A stretch of DNA of 45,919 nt from Lachnospiraceae bacterium. GTDB taxonomy: Bacteria; Bacillota; Clostridia; Lachnospirales; Lachnospiraceae. Below are positions 33,056 through 41,516 of this stretch, in pieces. Positions within the stretch are counted from its first letter, which is position 1, and each line of letters starts with the position of its first letter. Made by a program: the position numbers and the translations under genes. The notes under the pieces are model-generated. The model made no database searches and was not told where the DNA came from. It saw only the letters and a program-made list of their open reading frames with translations. Location of the stretch: contig SVDM01000021.1 in assembly GCA_015058015.1 (NCBI GenBank), positions 1 through 45,919 of the forward strand, given 5' to 3'.

Positions 33056-33211
33056 GTTAACATTTTTGTAATATATTTGTCAGACAATTATAAAATAGCT
33101 TTAATCCCCGTAATATAGGGAAGTGTTTTAGGGGTTCCGATACATATTCGGTAGTTTTTTTGACATATTCGGGCAATTTTATAAAAAATAAATAAATTAT
33201 CAGAAAAAACG
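33056..33211. other. Intergenic stretch after the tadA run
   Basis: AT-rich. A weak 4-bp hairpin (33138-33152) is followed by a T-run at 33154-33161 and may end the tadA run. A TTGACA at 33160-33165 has no usable -10. No gene is seen. Confidence 0.35.
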
Positions 33212-33240
33212 TTGACACCCCTTTAAGCTTATGCTAAATT
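33212..33240 (+). promoter_or_regulatory. Promoter of the leader before the aldehyde dehydrogenase gene
   Basis: TTGACA (33212-33217), 17 bases and TAAATT (33235-33240). Arms of a perfect 9-bp inverted repeat (33231-33239 with 33265-33273, ATGCTAAAT/ATTTAGCAT) flank the predicted start, so an operator or a 5' hairpin is possible. Confidence 0.75.
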
Positions 33241-33246
33241 AATATC

Positions 33247-33434
33247 ATCAAATAAATGCTTATGATTTAGCATTGATTTTTAATTAACGACACATGATAT
33301 ACCTTTTTATACTCTAGTTTTCTCCAATACTCTTTTATCCTAGATAACTAAGAAGAATGTACCTAGCCAGTACATTCTTTTTAGTTGTAGGAAAATTCCA
33401 ACTAATATATAATCGTCTTTAGGAGGCGATTTTT
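33247..33434 (+). promoter_or_regulatory. Candidate attenuated leader of the aldehyde dehydrogenase operon
   Basis: Between the promoter and the gene is a transcribed leader of about 190 bases, cut by an intrinsic terminator at 33353-33385. A smaller hairpin and the GGAGG ribosome site follow. No second promoter is clear after the terminator. The layout is that of a riboswitch or attenuator, but no known class is recognised. A short stand-alone RNA of about 140 bases is the alternative. Confidence 0.5.
33353..33385 (+). terminator. Intrinsic terminator in the leader
   Basis: A perfect 10-bp stem (AAGAATGTAC, 33353-33362, with GTACATTCTT, 33370-33379) with a 7-base loop, followed by TTTTAG. 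It lies 50 bases before the start codon. Confidence 0.88.
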
Positions 33435-34850
33435 ATGTGGGATGAAAATAGGATAACCCAAACCGTTAAAGCGCAGAGAAAGTTCTTTAGAACAGGTAAG
33501 ACCTTGGATGTTGAATGGCGCCTTAGTCAGCTTCGGAAACTGAAGAAAAGCGTAATTGCTCATTCTACGGATATAGAAGAGGCTTTGTGCGCGGATCTGG
33601 GTAGAAGCGCCACGGAAGGCTACTTCTGCGACGTGGGAACCGTAATAACGGAGATTAACGAAGCTTTAAAAGAGTTGGAGGATTGGGCTAAGCCGGAGGT
33701 TCGCTTTAGCGGTATCATGTGTTTCCCCAGTCTATTTACTAAGATATATAAGATGCCTTACGGAGTATCTCTAATTATCAGTCCTTTTAATTTTCCTATT
33801 TATCTTTCCCTGGGAGTTTTGGTGCCGGCTATTGCAGCGGGCAATACAGCCATTATAAAGACCAGCAGCAAGACCCCACATTGTACTCACATTTTAGAAA
33901 AAATAATTGCGGAGGCATTTCCACCTTTCTATGTTACAGTAGTAGACGGCGGCCATGATGTGGCAGATATGTGCCTTAGTCAGCGGGTGGATAAAATATT
34001 CTACACCGGCTCACCGAGAGTAGGCGTTCACGTTCTGGAGATGGCAGCAAAAAACCTTACCCCTACAGCATTGGAGCTTGGCGGGGAGAACGGTAACTGG
34101 TGCATAGTAAGAAAAGACGCCAACCTTAAGGACGCCGCCCGTAAGATTGCCTTTATGAAGATATGTAACAGCGGCCAGATCTGCATCAATATCAATCAGA
34201 TTGCTGTTGCGTCTGAAGTGGCTGATGACTTTTTAAAAGAGTTGAAGCATGCTATACTTAAGCAAATCGGCAAAAGACCTCTTGAGAATCCGGAGTATCC
34301 TCACCTGATCTCCGAGGCGGCCTTTGATAAATGCCGAAAGGAGGCCAAAGAATACGCGGACAGGATTATCATGGGAGGCAGGGGTAACAGAGACACCCTT
34401 CGTTTTGAACCCACCCTTATATATCCTGTAAAAGCGGATGAACCCATTGTTAATCACGAGCTTTTTAATCCCCTTCTTCCCATCGTGCCCTTTGGGGACG
34501 ACGAGATTGAGGATCTTATAGAGTTAATAGAAGACAGGGAACACGGGTTGGCCTTGTATATCTTTACAGATGATGTATATTGGGCAGAGCAGACCATGGC
34601 CCGTATGCAGTTTGGAGGCGGCTGCATCAATGAAGTATGCCTTCATATGATGGTTAAGGGAGCTCCCTTTAACGGCACCGGTCATTCCGGTATGGGAGCC
34701 TACCATGGCAAATGGGGGTTTGATGAGTTCACTCATCCCCAGACCATTTTCTTCGGCAATACCCGGTTTAACCTTCCCCTTAGGGAACATCCTTATGAGG
34801 GAGCAAAGAACAAGTGGAAGAAATTGGCCGTAAAAATATTTGAAAGGTAA
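33435..34850 (+). CDS. Aldehyde dehydrogenase family protein
   Basis: A 471-residue enzyme of the class 3-like aldehyde dehydrogenases, which oxidise aldehydes to acids with NAD(P). Catalytic residues are all present: Cys250 (NSGQIC), Glu214 (LELGGENG), Asn119 (SPFNFP) and Lys142. The usual KPSE that contacts the cofactor ribose is KTSS here, which may affect NAD versus NADP choice. No strong membrane tail is seen, although the C-terminus is lysine-rich. The GGAGG site is close to ATG 33435. The dehydrogenase gene follows after 6 bases. The leader with a terminator suggests regulated expression. Confidence 0.9.
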   Translation: MWDENRITQTVKAQRKFFRTGKTLDVEWRLSQLRKLKKSVIAHSTDIEEALCADLGRSATEGYFCDVGTVITEINEALKELEDWAKPEVRFSGIMCFPSLFTKIYKMPYGVSLIISPFNFPIYLSLGVLVPAIAAGNTAIIKTSSKTPHCTHILEKIIAEAFPPFYVTVVDGGHDVADMCLSQRVDKIFYTGSPRVGVHVLEMAAKNLTPTALELGGENGNWCIVRKDANLKDAARKIAFMKICNSGQICININQIAVASEVADDFLKELKHAILKQIGKRPLENPEYPHLISEAAFDKCRKEAKEYADRIIMGGRGNRDTLRFEPTLIYPVKADEPIVNHELFNPLLPIVPFGDDEIEDLIELIEDREHGLALYIFTDDVYWAEQTMARMQFGGGCINEVCLHMMVKGAPFNGTGHSGMGAYHGKWGFDEFTHPQTIFFGNTRFNLPLREHPYEGAKNKWKKLAVKIFER

Positions 34851-34856
34851 GAAATA

Positions 34857-35792
34857 ATGGCTAAAATAGTTTTTCTTGACGCAAAATCAATAGGAGACGA
34901 TATCCCCTTAGACCGTTTCGGTGACTTTGGGGAATTGGTAATATACGAGTTTACAAAAGACGAGGATATCGAAGAGCGAATTAAAGATGCGGATATTATC
35001 GTTATAAATAAGATGCCGGTGAATGAGGCTACCATAGGCAATGCCGAAAAGCTAAAGCTTGTATGTGTTACGGCCACAGGTACCAACAATCTTGACAAGG
35101 AATACCTTGATGCGCGGGGTATCGCCTGGAGAAATGTAGCAGGGTACTCTACAGAAAGTGTTGCCCAGCATACCTTTTCCCTGCTCTTTTACCTCTTTGA
35201 AAAGATGTCCTACTATGACGAATACGTCAAAAGCGGTAAGTATATTAATGACACTTCCTTTACCCATTTCGGCTGCAGGTTTCATCAGCTTGCCGGCATG
35301 AAGTGGGGGATAATAGGCCTCGGTGATATCGGAAAGAGGGTATATGGTATCGCAAAAGAATTCGGATGCGATATGAGTTACTACTCCACCTCCGGCAAGA
35401 ATGATGCTAAAGGTTATAACAGAGTGGATTTCGACACACTTCTTCGCGAGTCGGATATTGTATCCGTTCATGCGCCTTTAAATGCGGATACTATAGGACT
35501 TATGAATAAAGAGGCTTTTGCTAAGATGAAGAAAACCTCTATCTTTATTAATGTGGGCAGAGGACCCATAGTAGTAGAGCAGGACTTGTATGACGCCCTG
35601 GTAAATGAAGAGATAGGGGCAGCAGGCCTTGATGTACTCTGTGAAGAGCCCATGAGTGATACCAATCCCCTTATTAACTTCAAGGACAGCACCAGACTTG
35701 TGATAACGCCTCATATAGCATGGGCTTCCGTTGAAGCAAGGACGAATCTTATGAATATCATATATGGCCAAATAAGAGATTTTTTGTGTTGA
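34857..35792 (+). CDS. D-isomer-specific 2-hydroxyacid dehydrogenase
   Basis: A 311-residue enzyme that reduces a 2-keto acid or oxidises a D-2-hydroxy acid. The cofactor loop is GLGDIG (154-159). The catalytic triad is Arg235 (NVGRGP), Glu264 (EEP) and His286 (PHIAWAS). The residue after the second strand, where NAD-users have Asp, is in YYSTSG, so NADP use is possible. The substrate is unknown; glycerate, lactate or phosphoglycerate are family options, and the short C-terminus excludes the regulatory ACT form of SerA. It is paired with the aldehyde dehydrogenase, so a glycol, glycolaldehyde or lactaldehyde route is an inference. Confidence 0.9.
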   Translation: MAKIVFLDAKSIGDDIPLDRFGDFGELVIYEFTKDEDIEERIKDADIIVINKMPVNEATIGNAEKLKLVCVTATGTNNLDKEYLDARGIAWRNVAGYSTESVAQHTFSLLFYLFEKMSYYDEYVKSGKYINDTSFTHFGCRFHQLAGMKWGIIGLGDIGKRVYGIAKEFGCDMSYYSTSGKNDAKGYNRVDFDTLLRESDIVSVHAPLNADTIGLMNKEAFAKMKKTSIFINVGRGPIVVEQDLYDALVNEEIGAAGLDVLCEEPMSDTNPLINFKDSTRLVITPHIAWASVEARTNLMNIIYGQIRDFLC

Positions 35793-35817
35793 CGAGCGTA
35801 GAGGATTCTGCTATAAT
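35789..35817 (+). promoter_or_regulatory. Promoter of tRNA-Cys
   Basis: TTGACG (35789-35794), 17 bases, TATAAT (35812-35817). The -35 overlaps the stop codon of the preceding gene. Confidence 0.85.
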
Positions 35818-35838
35818 TCGTATGTTCGCAATAAATGT

Positions 35839-35909
35839 GGCGCCATGGCCAAGTGGTAAGGCAAAGGTCTGCAACACCTCTATCACCAGTTCAAATCTGG
35901 TTGGCGCCT
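35839..35909 (+). tRNA. tRNA-Cys (anticodon GCA)
   Basis: A 71-base cloverleaf: acceptor GGCGCCA with TGGCGCC and discriminator T, which is the cysteine identity base; anticodon loop CTGCAAC with GCA; T-loop AGTTCAAATCT. CCA is not encoded. Confidence 0.95.
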
Positions 35910-35913
35910 CTTA

Positions 35914-35943
35914 AGGGTTTCCGTTATAGGAAGCCCTTTTTTT
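35914..35943 (+). terminator. Terminator of tRNA-Cys
   Basis: A 9-bp stem (35914-35922 with 35929-35937, one G-T pair) followed by seven T. Confidence 0.88.
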
Positions 35944-36086
35944 CTTGAAAATAAGCCGGCTATATGAAATACTAATAATGGTGTGAATTTAAGTAAATTT
36001 CTTTCATTACTCATTTTTTCTTAAGAAATGTTTCATAGAATTGAGTATGAGAAGAAGAATATACATATCAGAACGGGAGATACGAT

Positions 36087-37472
36087 ATGAGCCGAATTAC
36101 GGATAGCGAAAGCGATGAAATACAACGTAATCTTGAACGATTTATGGATGAGCAGATTCTTGAATACCGATACACACAGATGAAGGAGGAAGCAAGCCGC
36201 ACTCCGGAAGTGTCTTTTCAAGAGATGGAGTTGGATGTTCCCAATATCGGGGCACCCAAGAATCGCGCTGCTTCCACGGGGATTTCCTATATTGACATAA
36301 GCCGTGACAGTTATGCAAATCGTTCCTACGAGGACGATTTGGACGATGACGTGGATGAGGGATATGAACCTTCTGAAGAAGATTACGAATATGACGACGA
36401 AGAGTTCGAGCGTCGAAAGGCGGAGCGGGCAGCCCGTCGTAACAGAAAGAACAAACGCAAGGACAGGCGGGAACCGGAAGGTGAATTCTTAGAGGATGGC
36501 GAGATGCCCCCTAAGAAGAAAAAGAAGAAGCCCCTAAAGATACTCCTTATTATAGTAATTATCCTGGCTTTGTTGGCGGCAGGTGCCTTCGCAGCATGGC
36601 GATGGCTTATAGGAGCAGCTTATGACAAGATGACCTATAAGGAAGCACCGAAATTCACCAACACAGCTTTGACGGAAGAGGGAGTAACTAATATACTCCT
36701 GCTGGGTAATGACTCGAGAGAGAAGGGCGATGATGGTCGAACGGATTCCATTATTCTTATGACCATTAACAGAAAGCAGAACAAGATTTATCTGACATCC
36801 TTCCTTAGAGACATCAAGGTTAATATCCCCGGTAAGGGTGTGAACCGATTAAATCATGCGTATGCATATGGCGGACCTGAGCTTATAATGCAGACCATAG
36901 CAGAGGCATTTGACATAAAGATTTCAAGATACATGCTGGTTAACTTCCAGGCCTTTGCCAATCTCGCCGATGCAGTAGGAGGGGTGGACTTGGAGATAAC
37001 TGCCAAAGAAACGGACTGGATTAACGCTTATCTTTGGGAGTACAACGATATAAACGGAGACGATATATACAAGGATAATCTTCCGGAGGGTACGGAAGGA
37101 ATGGTTCATCTTAACGGACCTCAGGCCCTTGCGTATTGTCGAAACAGAAAGATCGGAACAGACTTTGAAAGAACCAATCGTCAGAAAAAGGTTATTACAG
37201 CGATAATTAAAAAGGCACCGAAAGCTGCGTTAACAAACTTGGGAGGCCTAATGGACGGATTGTTCCCGAGCCTTACCACCAGCCTTACCAAGGACGACAC
37301 ATACGAGCTTGCCAATCTTGTATTCGGTCTTAAAGGAATGGAGATAGTACAGGGGACCATACCCCAGGATGATACCTGGAAATCCGACCAATCCACGGGA
37401 ATGGACTTAATCGCCATAACGGATATGGAGAAAAACAAAGAATACTTAAAGCAAATTATGCTATCCAAATAA
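36087..37472 (+). CDS. LytR-CpsA-Psr (LCP) family wall-polymer ligase
   Basis: A 461-residue membrane-anchored protein. One membrane helix (151-171) follows a basic run (KKKKKKP). The extracytoplasmic LCP domain begins NILLLGNDSRE (202-212) and has the acidic and arginine residues (RTDSIILM, TSFLRDIKVN, ALAYCRNR) that bind polyprenyl-pyrophosphate. LCP enzymes join teichoic acid or capsule chains to peptidoglycan. The cytosolic N-terminal part is unusually long (about 150 residues) with a dense acidic block (82-107) and then a highly basic block (109-149), which is not part of the fold. GGGAG precedes ATG 36087. It stands alone. Confidence 0.9.
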   Translation: MSRITDSESDEIQRNLERFMDEQILEYRYTQMKEEASRTPEVSFQEMELDVPNIGAPKNRAASTGISYIDISRDSYANRSYEDDLDDDVDEGYEPSEEDYEYDDEEFERRKAERAARRNRKNKRKDRREPEGEFLEDGEMPPKKKKKKPLKILLIIVIILALLAAGAFAAWRWLIGAAYDKMTYKEAPKFTNTALTEEGVTNILLLGNDSREKGDDGRTDSIILMTINRKQNKIYLTSFLRDIKVNIPGKGVNRLNHAYAYGGPELIMQTIAEAFDIKISRYMLVNFQAFANLADAVGGVDLEITAKETDWINAYLWEYNDINGDDIYKDNLPEGTEGMVHLNGPQALAYCRNRKIGTDFERTNRQKKVITAIIKKAPKAALTNLGGLMDGLFPSLTTSLTKDDTYELANLVFGLKGMEIVQGTIPQDDTWKSDQSTGMDLIAITDMEKNKEYLKQIMLSK

Positions 37473-37480
37473 CTTATTCA

Positions 37481-37523
37481 AAAGGAACCTCCTGCAATCA
37501 CTACGATTACAGGAGGTTCCTTT
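37481..37523. terminator. Shared terminator between the LCP and chemoreceptor genes
   Basis: A 14-bp stem (37481-37494 with 37510-37523) with T-rich ends in both directions, placed between genes that converge. It lies 8 bases after the LCP stop. Confidence 0.85.
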
Positions 37524-37543
37524 ATGTGAATTTCAAATCCGTC

Positions 37544-39592
37544 TTATTCTGTTTTAAACATTCCGATAACCTTGGAAAGGTTGGTGGCATTCTCGTTGGA
37601 TACTTCAACAAGCTTGCTGATTTCTCTTGTGACTCCGGTGGTCTCTTCGTTCTTGTTAACGATTTCCTGAACTCCGGTTGCGTTCTGCTCGGAAGCCTGG
37701 GTTACATCCTCGATTCCGTTACCGATTTCGTTTACAGATGCAGTAAGAGTCTCTAATGCGTCGCCTATAGCCATTACCGCATCACGGATAGTTCCTACGC
37801 TTTCACCGTATTCCCTGGACTGATTTGCAAAGCTCTCGAACTCTTGTGAGATGTCCTCTTGAACATATCTGATAAGTTCACGAACATTGTTATTAACATC
37901 TTCAACGGCAGCGTTACTTGCGGATACAATATCCTGAATGCTCATGGCTGTCTGTTTACTCTGTTCTGCCAGCTGTCCGATTTCCCCGGCAACAACTGCG
38001 AATCCTTTTCCTGCCTCACCGGCTCTTGCTGCCTCAATGGAGGCATTTAATGATAGGAGGTTGGTCTGGGAAGTAATATCCATGATGGCATCAGCCATCT
38101 CATTAATCTTTTGTACTGCGGCAAGGGAATCAAGGGCGGCTTCCATAACTTCAATGGTTCTTTCTAAGGTTTCTCTGTTATGGTCAAGCTCTTCATTTAT
38201 GCTCGCCTGCATGGTTTCTGATTTATCAATAAGGGCATTGGAGTCGCTCTCTCCGATGGCAACCTTTTCGTCGATATTTTGAACAAGTTCCTTAATCTTA
38301 CCAATCTCATCCGTAACGGTTTTGATGGCTGAGTTAGTCTGGTCGATACTTGCGGATAACTCTTCCGTTGTGGCGGAGTTATCGGAAGTAACCTCTGAGA
38401 GCTGTCTTGAGTTGGCATTCAGAGCCCCGGAGGATGAAGACAAGCTGTTAGAGCAGTCTGTTAGCACACCAACGGTCTCATTTAAGGTATCTACAACCTG
38501 GGACGTAGCTCCGGCAATTCGGCCCACCTCGTCCTTTCTGCCCTGGAATCTGGCTAATCTTTCAGAAACATTAAGCTTTAAGGCAGCTACTTCTGAAAGG
38601 GCTGACTGAACAGTTGCGATAGGTTTTGTGGTCTGGCGAATGATAAGCCAGCAAAGGATTAACATTACAACAAGGGTTCCGATAATTACAAGGGCAATCA
38701 TAAGAGTAAAGCCTCTTGCGTCGGCATACAAGGTATCTGTATCAGCTGAGATAAAGAATACCCACTGATATTCGGGAACGATAACGTAACTTCCAAGCAT
38801 CTCTTTTCCTGTGGATCCATCCTTGTAAGTTGCGGTTCCGGTTAAAGCTTTATTATTTGAGTTATATGTGGCAATTGCGTCGGAAACCATAGTGATATCA
38901 CTGGGCTTGCCCATATTCTCGGTATTGGTATCATAAACATAATCGCCTTTAAAATTGATAAGGCAAACTCGCTGGTTGGAGGAGAAATTAACATCAGACA
39001 TGATTTTCTCAATCTCTTCCGCCTTAACTGCAAGTGAACCATATCCGGAAGGTTCTTTAGTTTGGGAATTATAAGCTGTTAATGCAAGAACAAGTGACAG
39101 CTCGCCTGTAGCGGGGGATACGATGGCGGTAACTGAATGTACAGGTTCTTTAGCATCGTTAAACTGAGTGCTCTGAATAAACTTAATTGTCTCTTCGGAT
39201 GACTGGTATCCTACACTGGCCTTGTTACTGTGGACAAGGCATTTACATTCGTAAGATGAGAAAAGGATACTATCAAAATACTGAAGTCCTTTGCCGGCTT
39301 TTTCTGCATAAGCCTGGGCTTCCGCTACGATTGCCGGATCATCATGATTGTCAATAAGAGCGGAAATCTCACTGGAATGAACAAAAGAATCAACAACCGT
39401 CTGGAGCTTTTCAATGTATTTTTGAGTAACCTGGGCTTTGGAATTAACCGCATTGGTCAGAGTCTCTCTGGAATGAGATTCCATGATGTTGTTGATATTA
39501 ATGTGAGTTACTACTAATTGAACCCCGCTTCCCACCAACAGAATAATAAGGATGAGGGCAGTGATTCTGGTACTGATAGATTTGAAATTCAT
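37544..39592 (-). CDS. Methyl-accepting chemotaxis protein, dCache-like sensor
   Basis: A 682-residue receptor. It has a first membrane helix (about 8-30), a long extracellular part (35-290) of the dCache type, and a second helix (about 293-318). HAMP then leads to the signalling hairpin [41 protein letters not shown], which couples CheA and CheW. The C-terminus [12 protein letters not shown] has no CheR-docking pentapeptide. The ligand is not predictable. ATG 39592 is preceded by AAGGGGGAG. No other chemotaxis gene is near. Confidence 0.94.
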   Translation of the reverse strand: MNFKSISTRITALILIILLVGSGVQLVVTHININNIMESHSRETLTNAVNSKAQVTQKYIEKLQTVVDSFVHSSEISALIDNHDDPAIVAEAQAYAEKAGKGLQYFDSILFSSYECKCLVHSNKASVGYQSSEETIKFIQSTQFNDAKEPVHSVTAIVSPATGELSLVLALTAYNSQTKEPSGYGSLAVKAEEIEKIMSDVNFSSNQRVCLINFKGDYVYDTNTENMGKPSDITMVSDAIATYNSNNKALTGTATYKDGSTGKEMLGSYVIVPEYQWVFFISADTDTLYADARGFTLMIALVIIGTLVVMLILCWLIIRQTTKPIATVQSALSEVAALKLNVSERLARFQGRKDEVGRIAGATSQVVDTLNETVGVLTDCSNSLSSSSGALNANSRQLSEVTSDNSATTEELSASIDQTNSAIKTVTDEIGKIKELVQNIDEKVAIGESDSNALIDKSETMQASINEELDHNRETLERTIEVMEAALDSLAAVQKINEMADAIMDITSQTNLLSLNASIEAARAGEAGKGFAVVAGEIGQLAEQSKQTAMSIQDIVSASNAAVEDVNNNVRELIRYVQEDISQEFESFANQSREYGESVGTIRDAVMAIGDALETLTASVNEIGNGIEDVTQASEQNATGVQEIVNKNEETTGVTREISKLVEVSNENATNLSKVIGMFKTE

Positions 39593-39656
39593 AAAGTCTC
39601 CCCCTTATAATTAAAATTCACGAACAATTCACAAAAATTTTTCGAATATCGATATT

Positions 39657-39685
39657 ATTATACTATATAAGATGGAAAATGTAAA
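39657..39685 (-). promoter_or_regulatory. Promoter of the chemoreceptor gene
   Basis: On the minus strand: TTTACA (39685 to 39680), 17 bases and TATAAT (39662 to 39657). This is of the housekeeping sigma type; I see no sigma-28-like TAAA/GCCGATAA pair. Confidence 0.75.
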
Positions 39686-39732
39686 TAAATATTCAGAATG
39701 TTCGGTACATTTTGCGACAATTACAGACTATT

Positions 39733-39764
39733 AAAAAAACCCCGGCGATTACTCACCGAGGTTT
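39733..39764 (-). terminator. Terminator of the DUF2284 gene
   Basis: A stem with G-T pairs (about 39739-39749 with 39752-39762) runs on the minus strand into seven T (39738 to 39732). It lies 17 bases past the stop codon. Confidence 0.75.
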
Positions 39765-39780
39765 CGATAATCAAATTATT

Positions 39781-40317
39781 CTACTCAAACAAGAAGCAGC
39801 CTACATAGGTCATGGTGTTGGGACCGTAGTTGTAGGGAATATTGTTAGCCTTGCACACTTCATTAACCACCAGGCCGTAGGCTTCCATAGAGGAGATACG
39901 CTTCTGGGGGAAACGACACTCTTTATCGGGATATGTACACTCCTTGCAGATGTTGCAGGAGCCGGTTCCCAGAATCAGTATATCCTTATCAGCGTAGAGT
40001 TCCGTAAACTTGTCGATGGCACGCTTGAAGTTGGCTTCATGTTCCTTGCCTAGTTCTTCAAGGCCTTCAAAGTCCATGGAATCCTCTAACTGTTTCGTGC
40101 TTTGTACGATAATTCCCCGTTTATATTTCTTGAGGATATTACCGCATTCCTCTAATGAGCCGCATCCCGGGGGGCAGGCCCAGTTCTTGTCGTACTGTCC
40201 GCAGGTATTAACCGCGCACATGTCACGTACTTCCTGCTTTACTACCAGTGTGGAAGCGTCTAACTCACAGGAGTGTGAGAAGCCGCATTCCAAGGCAATG
40301 TCGATATTTTTTTGCAT
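39781..40317 (-). CDS. DUF2284 cysteine-rich metal-binding protein
   Basis: A 178-residue protein with DUF2284 features. The N-terminal part has Cys11, 17, 34, 39, 48, 52 and 58 (CAVNTCGQYDKNWACPPGCG is the family core). The C-terminal part has a ferredoxin-like cluster, Cys121-x2-Cys124-x2-Cys127-x6-Cys134 (CNICKECTYPDKEC). Iron-sulfur or other metal binding is likely, and the family is common in anaerobes; its role is unknown. The gene has its own promoter and terminator, so it is monocistronic. GGAGGG lies before ATG 40317. Confidence 0.85.
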   Translation of the reverse strand: MQKNIDIALECGFSHSCELDASTLVVKQEVRDMCAVNTCGQYDKNWACPPGCGSLEECGNILKKYKRGIIVQSTKQLEDSMDFEGLEELGKEHEANFKRAIDKFTELYADKDILILGTGSCNICKECTYPDKECRFPQKRISSMEAYGLVVNEVCKANNIPYNYGPNTMTYVGCFLFE

Positions 40318-40368
40318 TTTTAAACCCTCCTAATCAAAATTACTTGTACCTTCTTACTCTTTAGGGTG

Positions 40369-40397
40369 ATTATAACACTGGCAGGGAAGAATGTCAT
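40369..40397 (-). promoter_or_regulatory. Promoter of the DUF2284 gene
   Basis: On the minus strand: ATGACA (40397 to 40392), 17 bases and TATAAT (40374 to 40369). Confidence 0.75.
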
Positions 40398-40495
40398 GGG
40401 AATTCCCGCACAATCACTGACTCAATATACGCAGTTAGGTTTATGCAATAGATGAAATCCTATGTTATTATTTAGGGTATAGAGGAGGGGGTAAT

Positions 40496-40924
40496 ATGGG
40501 CGAAAAACTAAGCGGGAACATTTCCCGTAAGAAAAAAGGAATAATAATAGGATGTGTTGCAATTGTATTAATGATTGTAATAGGGGGTGTTTGCGTGCTG
40601 TTCTTAAAGAAAAAACCGAAGACTGCCGAGCTTACTTTCGAGTCCTTTGACGGGGGCGGATATGAATACAATCTGGTCATGGATACGGATATCGTGACAG
40701 TACAAAGAGAGAAAAAGTACAGGAAAAAGGATCACGAGAAGATGACAGGCGCCGGATATGACGTAATCTATACATTTGCCGGTAAGAAGCAGGGAGAGGC
40801 TATGGTTCGTATTGAGGCAAGGTCTCCCATTATAGAGCCAAAGAATTACACATACAAGATTACAGTGAATTCGGACCTTGGTGTTAAAACCGAATTCATC
40901 AAAGAAGAAGTTGTTGAAGGCTAG
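40496..40924 (+). CDS. Membrane-anchored protein with chagasin-like pattern
   Basis: A 142-residue protein with a short basic N-terminus, one membrane helix (15-37) and an outside domain of about 100 residues. Parts of that domain recall the chagasin/I42 cysteine-protease inhibitor fold: a DGGGYEY turn near 51-57 followed by DTDIVTV, then GAGYDVIYTF and GKKQGEAMVRIEARSPI. The family's NPTTG loop is absent, so inhibition of proteases is uncertain. GAGGAGGGGG lies seven bases upstream and a terminator follows, so it is a single gene. A generic beta-sandwich without inhibitor activity is the main alternative. Confidence 0.6.
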   Translation: MGEKLSGNISRKKKGIIIGCVAIVLMIVIGGVCVLFLKKKPKTAELTFESFDGGGYEYNLVMDTDIVTVQREKKYRKKDHEKMTGAGYDVIYTFAGKKQGEAMVRIEARSPIIEPKNYTYKITVNSDLGVKTEFIKEEVVEG

Positions 40925-40935
40925 GGATTTTAATT

Positions 40936-40962
40936 AAGGACCGAAGGGATTCGGTCCTTTTG
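40936..40962 (+). terminator. Terminator after the chagasin-like gene
   Basis: A 9-bp stem (40936-40944 with 40951-40959) followed by TTTTGTG. Confidence 0.85.
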
Positions 40963-41047
40963 TGTTGCGAAAGTATATGTGATGGACAAAATGAGTATCC
41001 CGTCATTTTTTGTCGAAGATAAAAAGGAACCGGGTAAGAGCGCCTTG

Positions 41048-41076
41048 TTGACATGTACACGCAAAACAGGTATAGT
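41048..41076 (+). promoter_or_regulatory. Promoter of the higA-like gene
   Basis: TTGACA (41048-41053), 17 bases, TATAGT (41071-41076). The leader is about 70 bases and holds only a 13-codon frame (41088-41129) before the gene. Confidence 0.8.
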
Positions 41077-41152
41077 ATTTCCATGATATGAATAGAAGAT
41101 GGTTTCACGACGTAGTGGCCGACAACTAACGCAGGGAAGGGAGCGAGATATA

Positions 41153-41449
41153 ATGGATAAGATAATTAAGACCCAGACTATGGGAGAGATACTAGTTGAA
41201 GAGTTTATGGAACCCAGAGGGATATCGGCATATAAGCTTGCCAAGGATATTCATGTTCCGGTTTCAAGAATACAGGATATTCTTCATGACAGAAGAAGAA
41301 TCAGTGCGGATACATCATTGCGTCTGGCGAAGTATTTTGGCTTATCGGAGAGCTATTTTCTTAATATCCAGAATGATATCGATATGCGGAAGTTAAAAGA
41401 ATCTATGAAGGAAGAGATTGACTCGATTAAACCATGCATCAGTGAATGA
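41153..41449 (+). CDS. higA: HigA family antitoxin, without a higB partner
   Basis: A 98-residue Cro-type helix-turn-helix protein of the HigA/VapI group. GEILVEEFMEPRGISAYKLAKDIHVPVSRIQDILHDRRRISADTSLRLAKYFGLSESYFLNIQ is the full signature, with the recognition helix in PVSRIQDIL. HigA represses its own promoter and neutralises the ribosome-dependent RNase HigB. No higB-sized frame lies before it (70-base leader) or just after it, so it acts alone or with another partner. The start is placed at 41153, behind GGGAGCGAG; an upstream alternative start would overrun the leader. Confidence 0.9.
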   Translation: MDKIIKTQTMGEILVEEFMEPRGISAYKLAKDIHVPVSRIQDILHDRRRISADTSLRLAKYFGLSESYFLNIQNDIDMRKLKESMKEEIDSIKPCISE

Positions 41450-41472
41450 CTTAATCGCTTGCGCATTAGTGA

Positions 41473-41501
41473 TTGAAGAGGTATGTGGCACATGATATAA
41501 T
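41473..41501 (+). promoter_or_regulatory. Possible promoter of the DUF4160-DUF2442 pair
   Basis: TTGAAG (41473-41478), 17 bases, TATAAT (41496-41501) with TGA before it. An 11-base palindrome (ATGTG-G-CACAT, 41483-41493) lies in the spacer and could be a repressor site. The predicted transcription start would fall inside the ribosome site, so read-through from higA is also possible. Confidence 0.5.
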
Positions 41502-41516
41502 AAAGGAGGTGATAAG

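Noticed and set aside
33160-33190. Second promoter (TTGACA at 33160) in the intergenic region
   Set aside because: The only TATAAA is 14 bases away and at the 17-base position there are only A, so it is not convincing.
40960-41152. A hidden higB gene before higA
   Set aside because: The interval has a terminator, a promoter and a 70-base leader; no frame of the 90-codon size or with HigB motifs is present.
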